Assembly: GCF_004363805.1 (NCBI RefSeq)
Contig: NZ_SNZP01000001.1
Span: 186,001 to 250,000, forward strand
DNA: 64,000 bases
Direction of reading: 5' to 3'
DNA from: Paludibacterium purpuratum
GTDB lineage: Bacteria; Pseudomonadota; Gammaproteobacteria; Burkholderiales; Chromobacteriaceae
Shown here: positions 53,527-62,582 of the stretch, in pieces
Layout: the number at the start of each line of letters is the position of its first letter
How positions within the stretch are numbered: position 1 is the stretch's first letter
Notes under the pieces: generated by a model
Told to the model about the DNA's origin: nothing
Seen by the model: the letters and a program-made list of their open reading frames with translations, nothing else
Database searches by the model: none
Translations under genes and position numbers: made by a program

Positions 53527-54803
53527 CGCTGGGCGCCGGCGCGGAAGTATTTGCGCACCGCCGCGGCCAGTTGGTGCTTGAGCGCGTCGGTTTCGGCGGC
53601 GTGGTAGCGCGCGTAGAGTTTGGGCGCCAGCGTCTCGAAAACCGCCAGCATGGCCGGATCGAAATGGCTGCCGCGTCCCGCTTGCATCATCGTCAATGTT
53701 TGCGCCAAGGCAAACGCCTCTTTGTAGGGCCGGCGCGAGGTCAGTGCGTCGAAAACGTCCACGATGGCGAACAGGCGGGCGTTGAAGGGGATGGCATCGC
53801 CGCGCAGTCCTTGCGGATAGCCGCTACCGTCGTAGCGCTCGTGGTGGCCGCCCACCACGTCTTGCGCCAAATCCAACCATCTGACTTCTCCAATGATCTG
53901 TAGCCCGATGTCTACGTGCCGTTTCATCTGGGCGAACTCGGCGTCGTCGAGTGCGTCCGGCTTGAGCAGGATACGATCCGAAATGCCGATTTTGCCGACA
54001 TCGTGCAAGAAGGCGCCGGCCATCAGGGCGATGATGTCGCGCGGCGCGCGCCGTAAGGCTTCCGCTAGTGCCACCGCATAGAGAGTGACCCGAAAGTTGT
54101 GGCTGTCGGTGTCTGCGTCGCGCTTGGCGATCGCGCTGCCGAGCACGCGCAAGAGCTCGACGTTGCTGTCGAGCAGGTTGTGGCTTAGACGCACGGCATC
54201 GCGGTTGAGCGAAAGTATGACCGGGTAGATGGCGAGTGTGCTGAGCGCCACCACCAGCAAGACGCCGATCAATGTGTTGCGTATGCGGTGGGCGATGGCG
54301 CGCGCGGTTTCGGGGGGCACCAGATACGTGGATTGGAAATAGCCGAGCGGACGTCCGGCGCCATCTCGCAGCGCGACCAGCGATTGGACGTAGATGTGTT
54401 CGCCGACCCGCACGGCGCTTTGATGTCCTGCCTCAAGCGGGGCAAAGACCGCCGGTTGATCCGCCGGGCCGCGCCAACTGGCGCCGAGCGGGTGCATGTC
54501 GGCGTCGAACAGCCGTATGCCGACGAACGGTGTGCGCGGCAGCGCCTGGTCGAGGCGCGCGTGCAGGGTGTCCGGTGTCTGGCGAAACAAGTCCACGACA
54601 CTGCTCTGGCGGAACTGCTGCACGGCATCGGTCGATAAATTGAATACCAACTGGTCTACTTGCTCCGATTCGAGCCGCCAGGCCGCGAAACCGGCCACCA
54701 GCGATAGCAGCAGCCATGCCGGTATCAGCCGCTTGAGCAGCGCGCGGTGCACATTCGGTCGGTGCGGGTGGAGCAGATAGTCGAGATGACGATAAGAGAT
54801 CAC
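53523..54803 (-). CDS. Membrane-bound HD-GYP c-di-GMP phosphodiesterase
   Basis: A 426-aa protein with a membrane helix at about 26-45, a periplasmic sensor region (about 46-180; FVGIRLFDADMHPLGASW) and a second helix at about 180-203. A linker and a full HD-GYP domain follow (about 215-400): HDVGKIGI (HD), then HHERYDGSGYPQGL with the GYP motif and DVFDALTSRRPYKEA. All catalytic residues of the family appear present. It opposes diguanylate cyclases such as that at 38183. It lies alone, convergent with the TauE-type gene. Confidence 0.93.
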   Translation of the reverse strand: MISYRHLDYLLHPHRPNVHRALLKRLIPAWLLLSLVAGFAAWRLESEQVDQLVFNLSTDAVQQFRQSSVVDLFRQTPDTLHARLDQALPRTPFVGIRLFDADMHPLGASWRGPADQPAVFAPLEAGHQSAVRVGEHIYVQSLVALRDGAGRPLGYFQSTYLVPPETARAIAHRIRNTLIGVLLVVALSTLAIYPVILSLNRDAVRLSHNLLDSNVELLRVLGSAIAKRDADTDSHNFRVTLYAVALAEALRRAPRDIIALMAGAFLHDVGKIGISDRILLKPDALDDAEFAQMKRHVDIGLQIIGEVRWLDLAQDVVGGHHERYDGSGYPQGLRGDAIPFNARLFAIVDVFDALTSRRPYKEAFALAQTLTMMQAGRGSHFDPAMLAVFETLAPKLYARYHAAETDALKHQLAAAVRKYFRAGAQR

Positions 54804-54960
54804 GGCTCACCTCATCTGTTGGGCCTATCGTCTATTTTAGACGTTTGTCATGGCTGCCAGCAGTAGCGCGTGGCGTCGCGGATTCGACATGTGCTTTTCT
54901 TGTGAGGGGACGAGTCGGGTTGTGAGGCGGGTTTCAAGGCGAAACAACGCGTGGGGAAGT

Positions 54961-55434
54961 TCAGAATCCGCGGGTGCGTTGCATGATGGTGGGTTTCTGG
55001 CTAGAGGGAAACCGGACACGCCATTTGCCGTCGATGAACTCGCGGATGACGCTCAAGGTCCGCTTGCCGTTGAGGTCGGCCGGGTCGATCTGTTCGATGT
55101 CCATGATCGAGACGTCGCCAGGAGCCGGATCGTTGGGCGTTTCATCGCCTCTAATCAAGCCAAGGCTCCAGCCGGTGAAAATCGGCGCGTCGATTTCTTG
55201 CCGGGCCAGCAGCAGCAGCTTATAGCGGGTCGAGTCCTGGAAGACTTGGCGATAGTAGCGATCGACGTCCTCTTCCGGGCCTTCGATGACCTGCAAGAAT
55301 TCTTGTCCCATCAGCACCATGACGCCGGTAATGCCGTCGCGCTGATTTCGGCGGCGACAGTCTGCCAGGAAGGCTTCAAGCCGTGGTGCGTCCGGCTCGG
55401 CGGCGACCGAGCCACTGTAGATCAGGCGAATCAC
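54961..55434 (-). CDS. Short BLUF-domain blue-light sensor protein
   Basis: A 157-aa stand-alone BLUF protein with a GTG start. The flavin-site residues fall at the family spacing: Tyr6 (LIYSG), Asn30 (RRRNQRDGITG), Gln48 (EFLQVIEG) and Trp89 (FTGWSLGL). The Tyr-Asn-Gln-Trp distances of 24, 42 and 83 equal those of AppA (Tyr21, Asn45, Gln63, Trp104). The methionine often found after the Trp is Leu91. The C-terminal 60 residues are a helical tail without an output domain, so it must signal through a partner. A paralogue lies 141 nt upstream. Confidence 0.9.
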   Translation of the reverse strand: MIRLIYSGSVAAEPDAPRLEAFLADCRRRNQRDGITGVMVLMGQEFLQVIEGPEEDVDRYYRQVFQDSTRYKLLLLARQEIDAPIFTGWSLGLIRGDETPNDPAPGDVSIMDIEQIDPADLNGKRTLSVIREFIDGKWRVRFPSSQKPTIMQRTRGF

Positions 55435-55575
55435 TGCATGGCTCTTCTTAAAAAAATGAGGGGGTCGATACTACTTTTTACATCTTTGGCATATGGAATG
55501 CAAAATGCATTTTGTGTGCGATTTTAAGCCATTGCTGGCAATCGTCGGTCGGCTATATGTGGGCGAGGAGCTGTC

Positions 55576-56055
55576 TTATAGGACAGGGCGCTGTCGATGC
55601 AGCACGATGGGCTGGTTCGGGTCGAGCTGACTGCGGTGCCATTTGCCGAGGATGAAGTCGCGCATCACCTTCAGGGTGTAGCGTTCGTCGGCATTCTTGC
55701 CTTCTGCGTTCTGGATTTCGATCAGGGTTGGCTGAGCGTTGGGGGCGGATTCGTCGCCGGGGAGCGGCGGTTGGATCAGGCCCAGGTGCCAGTGGCCGAA
55801 CATCGGGGCATCGATGGTCTGGCGCGCTACCAGCACCAGGCCGTAGCGATGGCTTTGCTGGCTGAGTTGGTCGTACATCTGCTCGACGGCGGCATCCGGG
55901 CCTTCGATGACCTGCAGGAAGTCGCGCCCCATCAGCACCATGGCGCCGCACAGCCCGTGACGGCGATTACGGGCGCGGCTGTCGCCCAGGAATGCGTCGA
56001 GCTGGGGCTGAGAGGGGGCGGCCGGCAAGGCGCCGCTGAAGATAAGACGTATCAC
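55576..56055 (-). CDS. BLUF-like paralogue lacking the photoactive tyrosine
   Basis: A 159-aa paralogue of the adjacent BLUF protein. The GTG start at 56055 aligns with the GTG start of the neighbour; a TTG at 56085 is the alternative. Asn30 and Gln48 (FLQVIEG) and the Trp of FGHWHLGL are conserved, but position 6 is Phe (LIFSG) instead of the essential Tyr. A Tyr-to-Phe change at this site abolishes the photocycle in studied BLUF proteins. It may bind flavin without signalling light, or act as a regulator or partner of the intact BLUF protein. Confidence 0.87.
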   Translation of the reverse strand: MIRLIFSGALPAAPSQPQLDAFLGDSRARNRRHGLCGAMVLMGRDFLQVIEGPDAAVEQMYDQLSQQSHRYGLVLVARQTIDAPMFGHWHLGLIQPPLPGDESAPNAQPTLIEIQNAEGKNADERYTLKVMRDFILGKWHRSQLDPNQPIVLHRQRPVL

Positions 56056-56189
56056 GTTAATGCCTGTTTTCAATAAGCAATCCAAGGACTCCTGTTACGG
56101 TTATACATAATCCTCTTTATGTTGAACAGATGAATCGCAAAGCAAAAAGTTATAATTGGCGCCACAGATCGATAGGAGTCGTAAGCAGA

Positions 56190-57182
56190 ATGCAGACATT
56201 GGCGATTTTCGGCGCCGGTAGGCTAGGGCAAAGCTGGGGTCGGCTGGCACAACAGTCGGGCCGCTATCGGGTTGTCGCCGTGTGCTGTCGAAGCGAGGCG
56301 GCGGCGCGGCGGGCGGTCGATTTCATCGGCGCCGGCCAGCCGGCTACGCTCGATGCGCCCGTTGCGCTGGCCGATCTGAATCTGTTGGCGGTGCCGGATG
56401 ACGCGTTGGCCGAGCTTGCCACCCGTCTTGCCGACCGGCCTACCGCCATCGCGGCGACGGCTTTTCACGCCAGCGGTGTGCTGGATAGTGCCGTGCTGGC
56501 GCCATTGACTTCGGCCGGCCTGGTTTGCGGCAGCTTGCATCCGGCCTTTTCCTTTGCCGAGCCTGCCCGCGCGGTGCAGACCTTCGCCGGCACGTTGTGC
56601 GCGCTGGAGGGCAATGCCGCGGCACAGACGACGTTGCAAGCATTCGCGGCCGCGATCGGCGGCCGGCCTTTCTCGTTGACGCCCGGTAGTAAAGCGGCTT
56701 ACCACGCCAGCCTGTCTATCGCCTCGAATTTCCTGGTGACGTTGACCGGTTTGGCCCAGGCTGTGGCCGCCCAAGCGGGCATCGAGGGCGAGCTTGCGCG
56801 CTCGTTGCTGGGCAATTTGATGCATCAGTCGCTGGACAATGCCTTGACGCTGGGGGCGGCCCGGGCGCTGACGGGGCCGATTGCGCGCGGCGATGCGGCA
56901 ACGGTGCGACAGCACTTGGCTGTGTTGGGAGGGACGCCTCAGGCGGCGTTGTATTTGGCGCTTGGGCGCGCGACGTTGGCTTTGGCGCAGCACAGTGCCG
57001 AGCATGCCGGCGTGCCCGCCGACGCGTGGGCGCGGCTCAGTGCTGAGTTGGCAGATCCTTCGGCTGTTGCGGCACCTGTGCCGTCAATCGCGGTAGCGCC
57101 GTCTGAAGCTTGTGCAACAGGTGGGACAGCAGCGATATCTCCGACATCAATTGCAGGGCCGTCGCCATCAGAATGGTCATGA
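56190..57182 (+). CDS. Rossmann-like DUF2520-domain protein
   Basis: A 330-aa protein starting at ATG 56190 (the open frame to 56130 is unsupported). The N-terminal Rossmann fold (about 1-115) has the dinucleotide pattern LAIFGAGRLGQSWGRLA, resembling NADP-oxidoreductase folds. The C-terminal DUF2520 helical domain (about 120-280) has GSLHPAFSFAEPARA and KAAYHASLSIASNFLVTLTG. The reaction is unknown. The last 40 residues (Ala/Pro/Ser-rich) exceed the normal family length and are antisense to a minus-strand membrane ORF, so the true C-terminus deserves checking. Confidence 0.87.
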   Translation: MQTLAIFGAGRLGQSWGRLAQQSGRYRVVAVCCRSEAAARRAVDFIGAGQPATLDAPVALADLNLLAVPDDALAELATRLADRPTAIAATAFHASGVLDSAVLAPLTSAGLVCGSLHPAFSFAEPARAVQTFAGTLCALEGNAAAQTTLQAFAAAIGGRPFSLTPGSKAAYHASLSIASNFLVTLTGLAQAVAAQAGIEGELARSLLGNLMHQSLDNALTLGAARALTGPIARGDAATVRQHLAVLGGTPQAALYLALGRATLALAQHSAEHAGVPADAWARLSAELADPSAVAAPVPSIAVAPSEACATGGTAAISPTSIAGPSPSEWS

Positions 57183-57378
57183 TGTGCAAGTCGAGCTCAT
57201 GACCATTGCGCACGATCGCCAAGTGGAGCAGTGCGGAGATGGCGCCATTGAGCGGGATGCTGTAATACAGCCAGCGACGACAGAGTTTTCTGATGAGGGG
57301 ATGGTCTGGCTGTCCGGGGGTGAGCATGGCGCGCATGGAGACGATAACGATGGTCGGTCTATTTTGCACAACGCGCAC
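57037..57378 (-). CDS. Putative small membrane protein overlapping DUF2520 gene
   Basis: A 113-aa frame with two plausible membrane helices (YYSIPLNGAISALLHLAIV and IMTILMATALQLMSEISLL) and charged ends. Internal starts at 57336 or 57327 are possible. It overlaps the 3' end of the convergent DUF2520 gene by about 145 nt, where that gene encodes only low-complexity sequence. The amino-acid pattern on this strand looks more protein-like. No family is recognised, and a firm SD is lacking. Confidence 0.45.
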   Translation of the reverse strand: MRVVQNRPTIVIVSMRAMLTPGQPDHPLIRKLCRRWLYYSIPLNGAISALLHLAIVRNGHELDLHIMTILMATALQLMSEISLLSHLLHKLQTALPRLTAQVPQQPKDLPTQH

Positions 57379-57413
57379 CGATCCGGCGTTAGGAATAAAC
57401 CTAAAATAGGGTG

Positions 57414-57439
57414 GGCCCCGCTGTTGTTGCTGCGGGGCC
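57414..57439 (-). terminator. Hairpin downstream of the RsmI-like gene
   Basis: GGCCCCGC / GCGGGGCC, a perfect 8-bp stem with a 10-nt loop, 6 nt after the minus-strand stop. CCACCCTATTTTA follows, only partly U-rich. Confidence 0.6.
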
Positions 57440-57444
57440 GGTTG

Positions 57445-58152
57445 TTAACGGCTTGCGGCGTGGAGAACGAAGATCGCCGGCCGTTTGTGCAGCTCGGGCG
57501 CTTGGGCCGGCCAGTCGCGGACGCGACGGCTAAGAATGGTCTGCGTCGGCAGGGTCAGGTCGCACGCCACGGCCAACCGCGTGTCGGGGGCGAGTAGCGT
57601 CCGCATTTGGCTTAGCAGTGCATCGTTGCGATACGGCGTCTCGATGAAAACCTGGGTCTCGTCGTGTTCGCGCGAACGTTGTTCCAAGCGCTTGAGCGCC
57701 TGGGCGCGCTCGCTGGCGTCCACCGGCAGATAGCCGTGGAAGGCGAAGCGCTGGCCGTTGGCGCCGGAGGCCATCAGGGCCATCAGAATCGACGACGGCC
57801 CGATCAACGGCATGACGGCGAGCCCCTTTTCATGTGCCAGCGCCACTAACTGCGCGCCGGGATCGGCCACTGCCGGACAGCCGGCTTCGGAGATCAGCCC
57901 CACGTCGTGGCCGTCCATCAGTGGCGCGAGCAGCGCCGCGACATCGGTCGCCGGCGTGTGCTCGTTCAGCGTGAGGAGCGATAGCTCGCGGATCTGTGTG
58001 GTGACACCCAGTGCCTTCAAGTGCTTGCGGGCGGTTTTTTCCGCTTCCACCACGAAGTGGCGGATATGGACGATACGCAGACGTTCGGGCTCGGGGAGCC
58101 AGGGGGTGTCGGCGTCGCCCAACGGCGCGGGGATCAAAAACAAGGTGGCCAT
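57445..58152 (-). CDS. RsmI-like tetrapyrrole-methylase-family SAM methyltransferase
   Basis: A 235-aa SAM-dependent methyltransferase starting at ATG 58152, overlapping the maf stop by 1 nt. The family pattern is seen in LFLIPAPLGD, LISEAGCPAVADPGAQLV (SAM-binding) and IGPSSILMALMASGANGQRF. RsmI, which 2'-O-methylates C1402 of 16S rRNA, usually has about 285 aa and starts with TPIGN. This shorter, variant-motif form is probably a separate subfamily, so the target RNA is uncertain. It is co-transcribed with maf. Confidence 0.85.
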   Translation of the reverse strand: MATLFLIPAPLGDADTPWLPEPERLRIVHIRHFVVEAEKTARKHLKALGVTTQIRELSLLTLNEHTPATDVAALLAPLMDGHDVGLISEAGCPAVADPGAQLVALAHEKGLAVMPLIGPSSILMALMASGANGQRFAFHGYLPVDASERAQALKRLEQRSREHDETQVFIETPYRNDALLSQMRTLLAPDTRLAVACDLTLPTQTILSRRVRDWPAQAPELHKRPAIFVLHAASR

Positions 58153-58730
58153 CACAGTACTCCCATGCCCTGGCGGGCCAGCATATCGACCAACGCGAAT
58201 AGCGGCAAACCGATCAGTGCGTTCGGATCGCTGGATTCGATACGTTCGATCAACGCGCCGCCCAGGCCTTCGCTTTTGGCGGCGCCGGCGCATAGCAAGG
58301 CGTCGGGTTCGCGCGCCAGGTAGCGCAGGATTTGTTCCTCATCGAGCGGACGCAAAGTGACGCGGGTGATGTCGACCATTTCTTGCAGCTCGCCGTTGGC
58401 GCTGTTGTAGACGGCCAACGCGGTATGGAACAGTGTGGTGCGCCCGCTCATGAAGCGCAGCATCTCGACGGCGTGCGCGTGATCGCTAGGTTTGCCGAGT
58501 TGCCGGCCATCGAGCAGCGCCACTTGGTCGGAGCCGACGATCAGGGCATCCGGGTGGCTGGCAGCCAGCGACTGCGCCTTGATGCGCGCCAAGCGGCGGG
58601 CGGTGTCGAGGGCGGTTTCGCCCGGCAACGGCGTTTCGTCGCAATGCGGTGCGCAGGCGGTGAAAGGGATGCCCAATCGGGCGACGATCTCGCGCCGGAA
58701 GGGCGAGGTGGAGGCTAGAACGAGTTGCAT
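58152..58730 (-). CDS. Maf-family nucleotide pyrophosphatase (YceF-like)
   Basis: A 192-aa Maf protein that hydrolyses non-canonical nucleoside triphosphates; the YceF subgroup prefers 7-methyl-GTP. The signature is LASTSPFRREIVARLG at the N-terminus, then PHCDETPLPGE, the catalytic region VGSDQVALLDGRQLGKP and SEGLGGALIERIES. It is divergent from yceD, with the shared promoter region of about 60 nt. This yceF-yceD arrangement next to rpmF is common in proteobacteria. Confidence 0.92.
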   Translation of the reverse strand: MQLVLASTSPFRREIVARLGIPFTACAPHCDETPLPGETALDTARRLARIKAQSLAASHPDALIVGSDQVALLDGRQLGKPSDHAHAVEMLRFMSGRTTLFHTALAVYNSANGELQEMVDITRVTLRPLDEEQILRYLAREPDALLCAGAAKSEGLGGALIERIESSDPNALIGLPLFALVDMLARQGMGVL

Positions 58731-58752
58731 GTTAGGTCAGAGCTGTAATTTT

Positions 58753-58780
58753 TTGACAAATCAGTGGCCTGGATTATATC
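58753..58780 (+). promoter_or_regulatory. Sigma-70 promoter for yceD-rpmF
   Basis: A perfect -35 TTGACA, 16 nt, and -10 TATATC, ending 11 nt before the yceD ATG. It probably drives yceD-rpmF and possibly the fatty-acid genes behind them. The very short leader is noteworthy. Confidence 0.6.
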
Positions 58781-58791
58781 ATGCACGGTTT

Positions 58792-59295
58792 ATGTCTAAC
58801 CCGATTTTGATTGATCCGCTGAAGCATGCGTACGACGCGCGGCAAATCGCCGGCAAAGTGCCTTTGGCTCAGCTTGATGCGCGCGTGTTGTCGGAGCTTG
58901 CCGAGACCGCCGGGGAGGTGTCCTGGACACTGACCGGCTTCGTCGACGCCTCGCGCCGGCCCTCTCTGCGCATCGAGTTGTCGGTTGCCCTGTCGGTGCC
59001 CTGCGGGCGCTGCCTGCAGCCCCTTGCAGTGAAGCTGGTGGCCGATTCGGTCATTGCGCTATTCACCAGCGAGGACAAGCTGGAGGAAGCGGTCGAGGCC
59101 GACGACGAGCTCGATGCCATCATGGCCGAGCCCGAGTTGGATGTGATGGCGCTGATCGAAGACGAAATCATCATGGGCTTACCGTTGTCGCCGTTACACG
59201 ACGACTGCGGGACGGAACATCTGGAACGTGCCAAGGCTGACAAGCCCAACCCGTTCGCGGTGTTGGCGGCGCTTAAGGGCCGCAAGTCCGAATGA
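58792..59295 (+). CDS. yceD: YceD/DUF177 protein
   Basis: A 167-aa protein starting at ATG 58792 (the open frame upstream is antisense to maf). It has the DUF177 features: LSVALSVPCGRCLQPLAVKL with its Cys pair, an acidic stretch EAVEADDELDAIMAEPELDV, LIEDEIIMGLPLSPLHDDCG and the C-terminal NPFAVLAALKG. In E. coli and plants this family supports 23S rRNA accumulation or processing. The rpmF gene follows 30 nt later, the universal arrangement. Confidence 0.93.
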   Translation: MSNPILIDPLKHAYDARQIAGKVPLAQLDARVLSELAETAGEVSWTLTGFVDASRRPSLRIELSVALSVPCGRCLQPLAVKLVADSVIALFTSEDKLEEAVEADDELDAIMAEPELDVMALIEDEIIMGLPLSPLHDDCGTEHLERAKADKPNPFAVLAALKGRKSE

Positions 59296-59325
59296 ATATG
59301 TAATTGAATTTTTCAGGAGTCGAAC

Positions 59326-59505
59326 ATGGCTGTTCAACAGAATAAGAAGTCCCCGTCCAAGCGCAATATGCATCGCGCACATGATTTTCTGACCGCTCCG
59401 GGTCTGGCCAAGGATCCCGCCACCGGTGAGGTTCATCTGCGCCATCACGTCAGCCCGAACGGCATGTATCGTGGTCGCAAGGTCCTGAAGGCCAAGGGCG
59501 AGTAA
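59326..59505 (+). CDS. rpmF: 50S ribosomal protein L32
   Basis: A 59-aa ribosomal protein: [20 protein letters not shown] at the start, then [17 protein letters not shown] and a basic tail. The SD is CAGGAG, 7 nt before the ATG. It lacks the zinc-binding cysteines found in some L32 variants. It lies between yceD and plsX, as in most proteobacteria. Confidence 0.97.
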   Translation: MAVQQNKKSPSKRNMHRAHDFLTAPGLAKDPATGEVHLRHHVSPNGMYRGRKVLKAKGE

Positions 59506-59584
59506 TTTTCTCTACCCGTACCTGCCCTTCACAAGGCCTGAACCAGGCTCTAAGAACAGGTAGGACCAACTACCGTATCCGTTG

Positions 59585-60625
59585 ATGACAATCACCGTAG
59601 CGGTCGATGCCATGGGCGGCGACGTTGGCCTCAAGGTCACCGTCCCGGCATCGCTCCGATTCCTCGAAGAACATCCCGAAGCACGTCTGATCCTTGTCGG
59701 CGACAGTCAAGCCATTGAGGCTGAACTGTCCGAACAAGCGTCGGCTGCGCGCGATCGTCTGGACATTCGTCACGCCTCTCAGGTGGTCGATATGGACGAG
59801 CCGCCGCAGTTGGCCTTGAAGAACAAGAAGGATTCGTCGATGCGGGTGGCGATCAACCTGGTCAAAGACGGCGAGGCCCAGGCGGCCGTGTCCGCCGGCA
59901 ATACCGGGGCGTTGATGGCCACCGCGCGCTTCGTGCTCAAGACCATCCCGGGCATAGACCGCCCCGCCATCGCCAAGCTGTTGCCGACGGTGGAAGGCAG
60001 GGATACCTGTATGCTCGATCTGGGCGCCAATGTCGACTGCACGCCGGAACAACTGCTGCAGTTCGGTATCATGGGCTCCGAACTGGTGTCTTGTATTGCC
60101 GGGCGTGAAAACCCCCGAGTGGGTCTGTTGAATATCGGTTCCGAAGATATCAAGGGCAACGAGAGCGTCAAGCGCGCCTCGGTGCTGCTTAAAGAATCGG
60201 GGCTGAATTTTTATGGCAATGTCGAAGGCGACGACGTTTACCGCGGTAAGGTGGACGTGGTGGTTTGCGACGGTTTTACCGGCAATGTGGCGCTTAAGAC
60301 CTCCGAAGGCGTGGCCCACATGGTCGTGATGTTCATGCGCCGGGAGTTTTCGCGCACTTGGTGGACGCGTCTGTGCGCGCTGATGGCGATGTCGGTACTC
60401 AAGCGGTTCCGCAATAGCCTGGATCCGCGTCGCTACAATGGTGCGAGCTTCCTCGGCCTCAAGGGCACCGTGGTCAAGAGCCACGGCGGCACCGATGCTC
60501 TGGGCTTCGGGTTTGCTCTGCATCAGGCATGGGAAGAGGCGCGTTCCAATGTCATAGGTCACATCACCGATCGGGTCGTGCTGCAGATGGCTAATCTGAA
60601 GTCGCCCGTGACAGAGGCGAACTGA
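59585..60625 (+). CDS. plsX: Phosphate acyltransferase PlsX
   Basis: A 346-aa enzyme making acyl-phosphate from acyl-ACP for phospholipid synthesis. It opens with [20 protein letters not shown] and shows [65 protein letters not shown] and [10 protein letters not shown], all family landmarks. The ATG at 59585 is preferred over the TTG at 59582. fabH starts 7 nt after the stop, so the fatty-acid cluster is probably one transcript. Confidence 0.96.
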   Translation: MTITVAVDAMGGDVGLKVTVPASLRFLEEHPEARLILVGDSQAIEAELSEQASAARDRLDIRHASQVVDMDEPPQLALKNKKDSSMRVAINLVKDGEAQAAVSAGNTGALMATARFVLKTIPGIDRPAIAKLLPTVEGRDTCMLDLGANVDCTPEQLLQFGIMGSELVSCIAGRENPRVGLLNIGSEDIKGNESVKRASVLLKESGLNFYGNVEGDDVYRGKVDVVVCDGFTGNVALKTSEGVAHMVVMFMRREFSRTWWTRLCALMAMSVLKRFRNSLDPRRYNGASFLGLKGTVVKSHGGTDALGFGFALHQAWEEARSNVIGHITDRVVLQMANLKSPVTEAN

Positions 60626-60632
60626 CAACAAC

Positions 60633-61592
60633 ATGGTCTATTCACGCATTCTGGGCACCGGCAGCTATCTGCCGGCCAACGTGGTTACGAATGCGATGCT
60701 GGCCGAGCGGGTGGAAACCAGTGACGAGTGGATCGTCTCTCGCACTGGCATCCATGCGCGCCACATCGCCGCCGACGACCAAAAGACCAGCGATCTGGCC
60801 CTGTATGCCGCACGGGAGGCGATCGCCGATGCCGGCCTCGCTCCCGAAGACATCGATCTGATCATTGTCGCCACCACGACCCCCGATATGGTCTTCCCCA
60901 GCACCGCCTGCCTGTTGCAGGAGAAGCTGGGCGTACACGGCTGTCCGGCTTTCGACGTGCAGGCGGTATGTGCCGGCTTCATGTACGCGCTGGTGACCGC
61001 CAACAACTACATCAAGGCCGGCATGGCCAAGAAGGCGCTGGTCGTGGGCGCGGAGATCATTTCGCGCATTCTCGACTGGGATGACCGACGCACCTGTGTG
61101 CTGTTCGGCGATGGCGCCGGTGCCGTCGTGCTCGGCGCCAGCGACGAGCCGGGCATCGAGCATGCCTGCATGGCGGCCGACGGTCGCTACAACAAGATTC
61201 TCAACACGCCGGCCCAGATCTCGGGCGGCAAGATCCAAGGGTTGCCGTTCCTGAATATGGATGGGCCCGCGGTGTTCAAATTCGCCGTCAAGGCTTTGTC
61301 CGAAATCGCTACCACGACGCTGGCCCAAGCCGGTGTGGCGCAAGAGCAGGTCGACTGGCTGGTGCCGCATCAGGCCAATCTGCGCATCATCGAATCCACC
61401 GCCAAGCACCTTGGCCTGCCGATGTCGCGCGTGGTGGTGACGCTGCCGACGCATGGCAATACCTCGGCAGCCTCGATTCCGCTGGCGCTCGACCATGCCG
61501 TGCGCGACGGTCGCATTCGCCGCGGCCAGCGTGTGCTGCTGGAAGGCATCGGCGGCGGTTTCGCCTGGGGTGCGGTGCTGCTGACGTTCTAA
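60633..61592 (+). CDS. fabH: 3-oxoacyl-ACP synthase III (KASIII)
   Basis: A 319-aa initiating condensing enzyme that joins acetyl-CoA to malonyl-ACP. The catalytic triad is visible as Cys in DVQAVCAGF (about residue 113), His in PHQANLRI and Asn in [12 protein letters not shown]-terminal [15 protein letters not shown] and [11 protein letters not shown] are typical. It is followed by fabD after 45 nt. Confidence 0.97.
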   Translation: MVYSRILGTGSYLPANVVTNAMLAERVETSDEWIVSRTGIHARHIAADDQKTSDLALYAAREAIADAGLAPEDIDLIIVATTTPDMVFPSTACLLQEKLGVHGCPAFDVQAVCAGFMYALVTANNYIKAGMAKKALVVGAEIISRILDWDDRRTCVLFGDGAGAVVLGASDEPGIEHACMAADGRYNKILNTPAQISGGKIQGLPFLNMDGPAVFKFAVKALSEIATTTLAQAGVAQEQVDWLVPHQANLRIIESTAKHLGLPMSRVVVTLPTHGNTSAASIPLALDHAVRDGRIRRGQRVLLEGIGGGFAWGAVLLTF

Positions 61593-61637
61593 ACGTCGGC
61601 GGCCGGCATCATTGCAACTTTTTTCCGGAGACAGACT

Positions 61638-62567
61638 ATGGCGTTTGCCTTCCTTTTTCCCGGTCAGGGCTCGCAAAGCCTGAACATGATGGATGGTTTC
61701 GACGCACTGCCCGTGGTGCGCGATACTTTTGCCGAAGCCTCCGATGCGCTGGGCCAGGATCTGTGGGCCATGCTCAAGGCCGATTCGGCGGACGCCATCA
61801 ACGCGACCGTCAATACCCAGCCGCTGATGCTGGCGGCCGGTGTGGCCACCTGGCGAGCCTGGCTGGCCTCGGGCGGCGCGCGTCCCGCGCTGCTGGCCGG
61901 CCATAGCCTGGGCGAGTATTCCGCGCTGGTCGCCGCCGAAGCGCTGCCGTTCGCCGATGCGGTGCGGCTGGTGCGCCTGCGCGCCGAAGCCATGCAGGCG
62001 GCCGTGCCGGAAGGCGTGGGCGCCATGGCGGCTATTCTGGGTTTGTCTGACGATGTCATCCGCGCCGCCTGCGCCGACGTCGCTGCGGGCGAAGTGGTCG
62101 AACCGGTCAATTTCAACTCGCCGGGACAAGTGGTGATCGCCGGTCATCGTGCCGCCGTCGAGCGCGCCATGGAGGCCTGCAAGGCCGCCGGCGCCAAGCG
62201 CGCGCTGCCGTTGCCGGTCTCGGTGCCATCGCATTGCGCGCTGATGAAGCCGGCGGCTGAACAGTTGGCCGCGGCTCTGGCGCATGTGGATATTCAAAAA
62301 CCGGTCATCAAAGTGCTACATAATGCCGACGTCGCGGCTTACGACGATGCGGCGCAGATTCGCGACGCCCTGGTGCGCCAGCTCTACAGCCCGGTGCGCT
62401 GGACCGAGACCGTGGCTCGCATGGCGGCCGACGGCATCGTGCTGATGGCCGAGAGCGGCCCGGGCAAGGTGCTGGCGGGGCTCGCCAAGCGTATCGACGG
62501 CAATGTCAAATGCTATGCCTTGACCGACGCGGCCTCGCTCGACACCGCGCGTGTCGAACTGGTGTAA
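61638..62567 (+). CDS. fabD: Malonyl-CoA:ACP transacylase
   Basis: A 309-aa enzyme transferring malonyl groups to ACP. FLFPGQGSQSL opens the protein; the nucleophilic serine is in AGHSLGEYSALVAAEAL (about residue 91), and the catalytic His in VSVPSHCALMKPAAEQL. SD CCGGAG precedes the ATG. fabG follows with an AAAGGAG site directly after the stop. Confidence 0.97.
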   Translation: MAFAFLFPGQGSQSLNMMDGFDALPVVRDTFAEASDALGQDLWAMLKADSADAINATVNTQPLMLAAGVATWRAWLASGGARPALLAGHSLGEYSALVAAEALPFADAVRLVRLRAEAMQAAVPEGVGAMAAILGLSDDVIRAACADVAAGEVVEPVNFNSPGQVVIAGHRAAVERAMEACKAAGAKRALPLPVSVPSHCALMKPAAEQLAAALAHVDIQKPVIKVLHNADVAAYDDAAQIRDALVRQLYSPVRWTETVARMAADGIVLMAESGPGKVLAGLAKRIDGNVKCYALTDAASLDTARVELV

Positions 62568-62582
62568 AAGGAGTGTGTGAAC

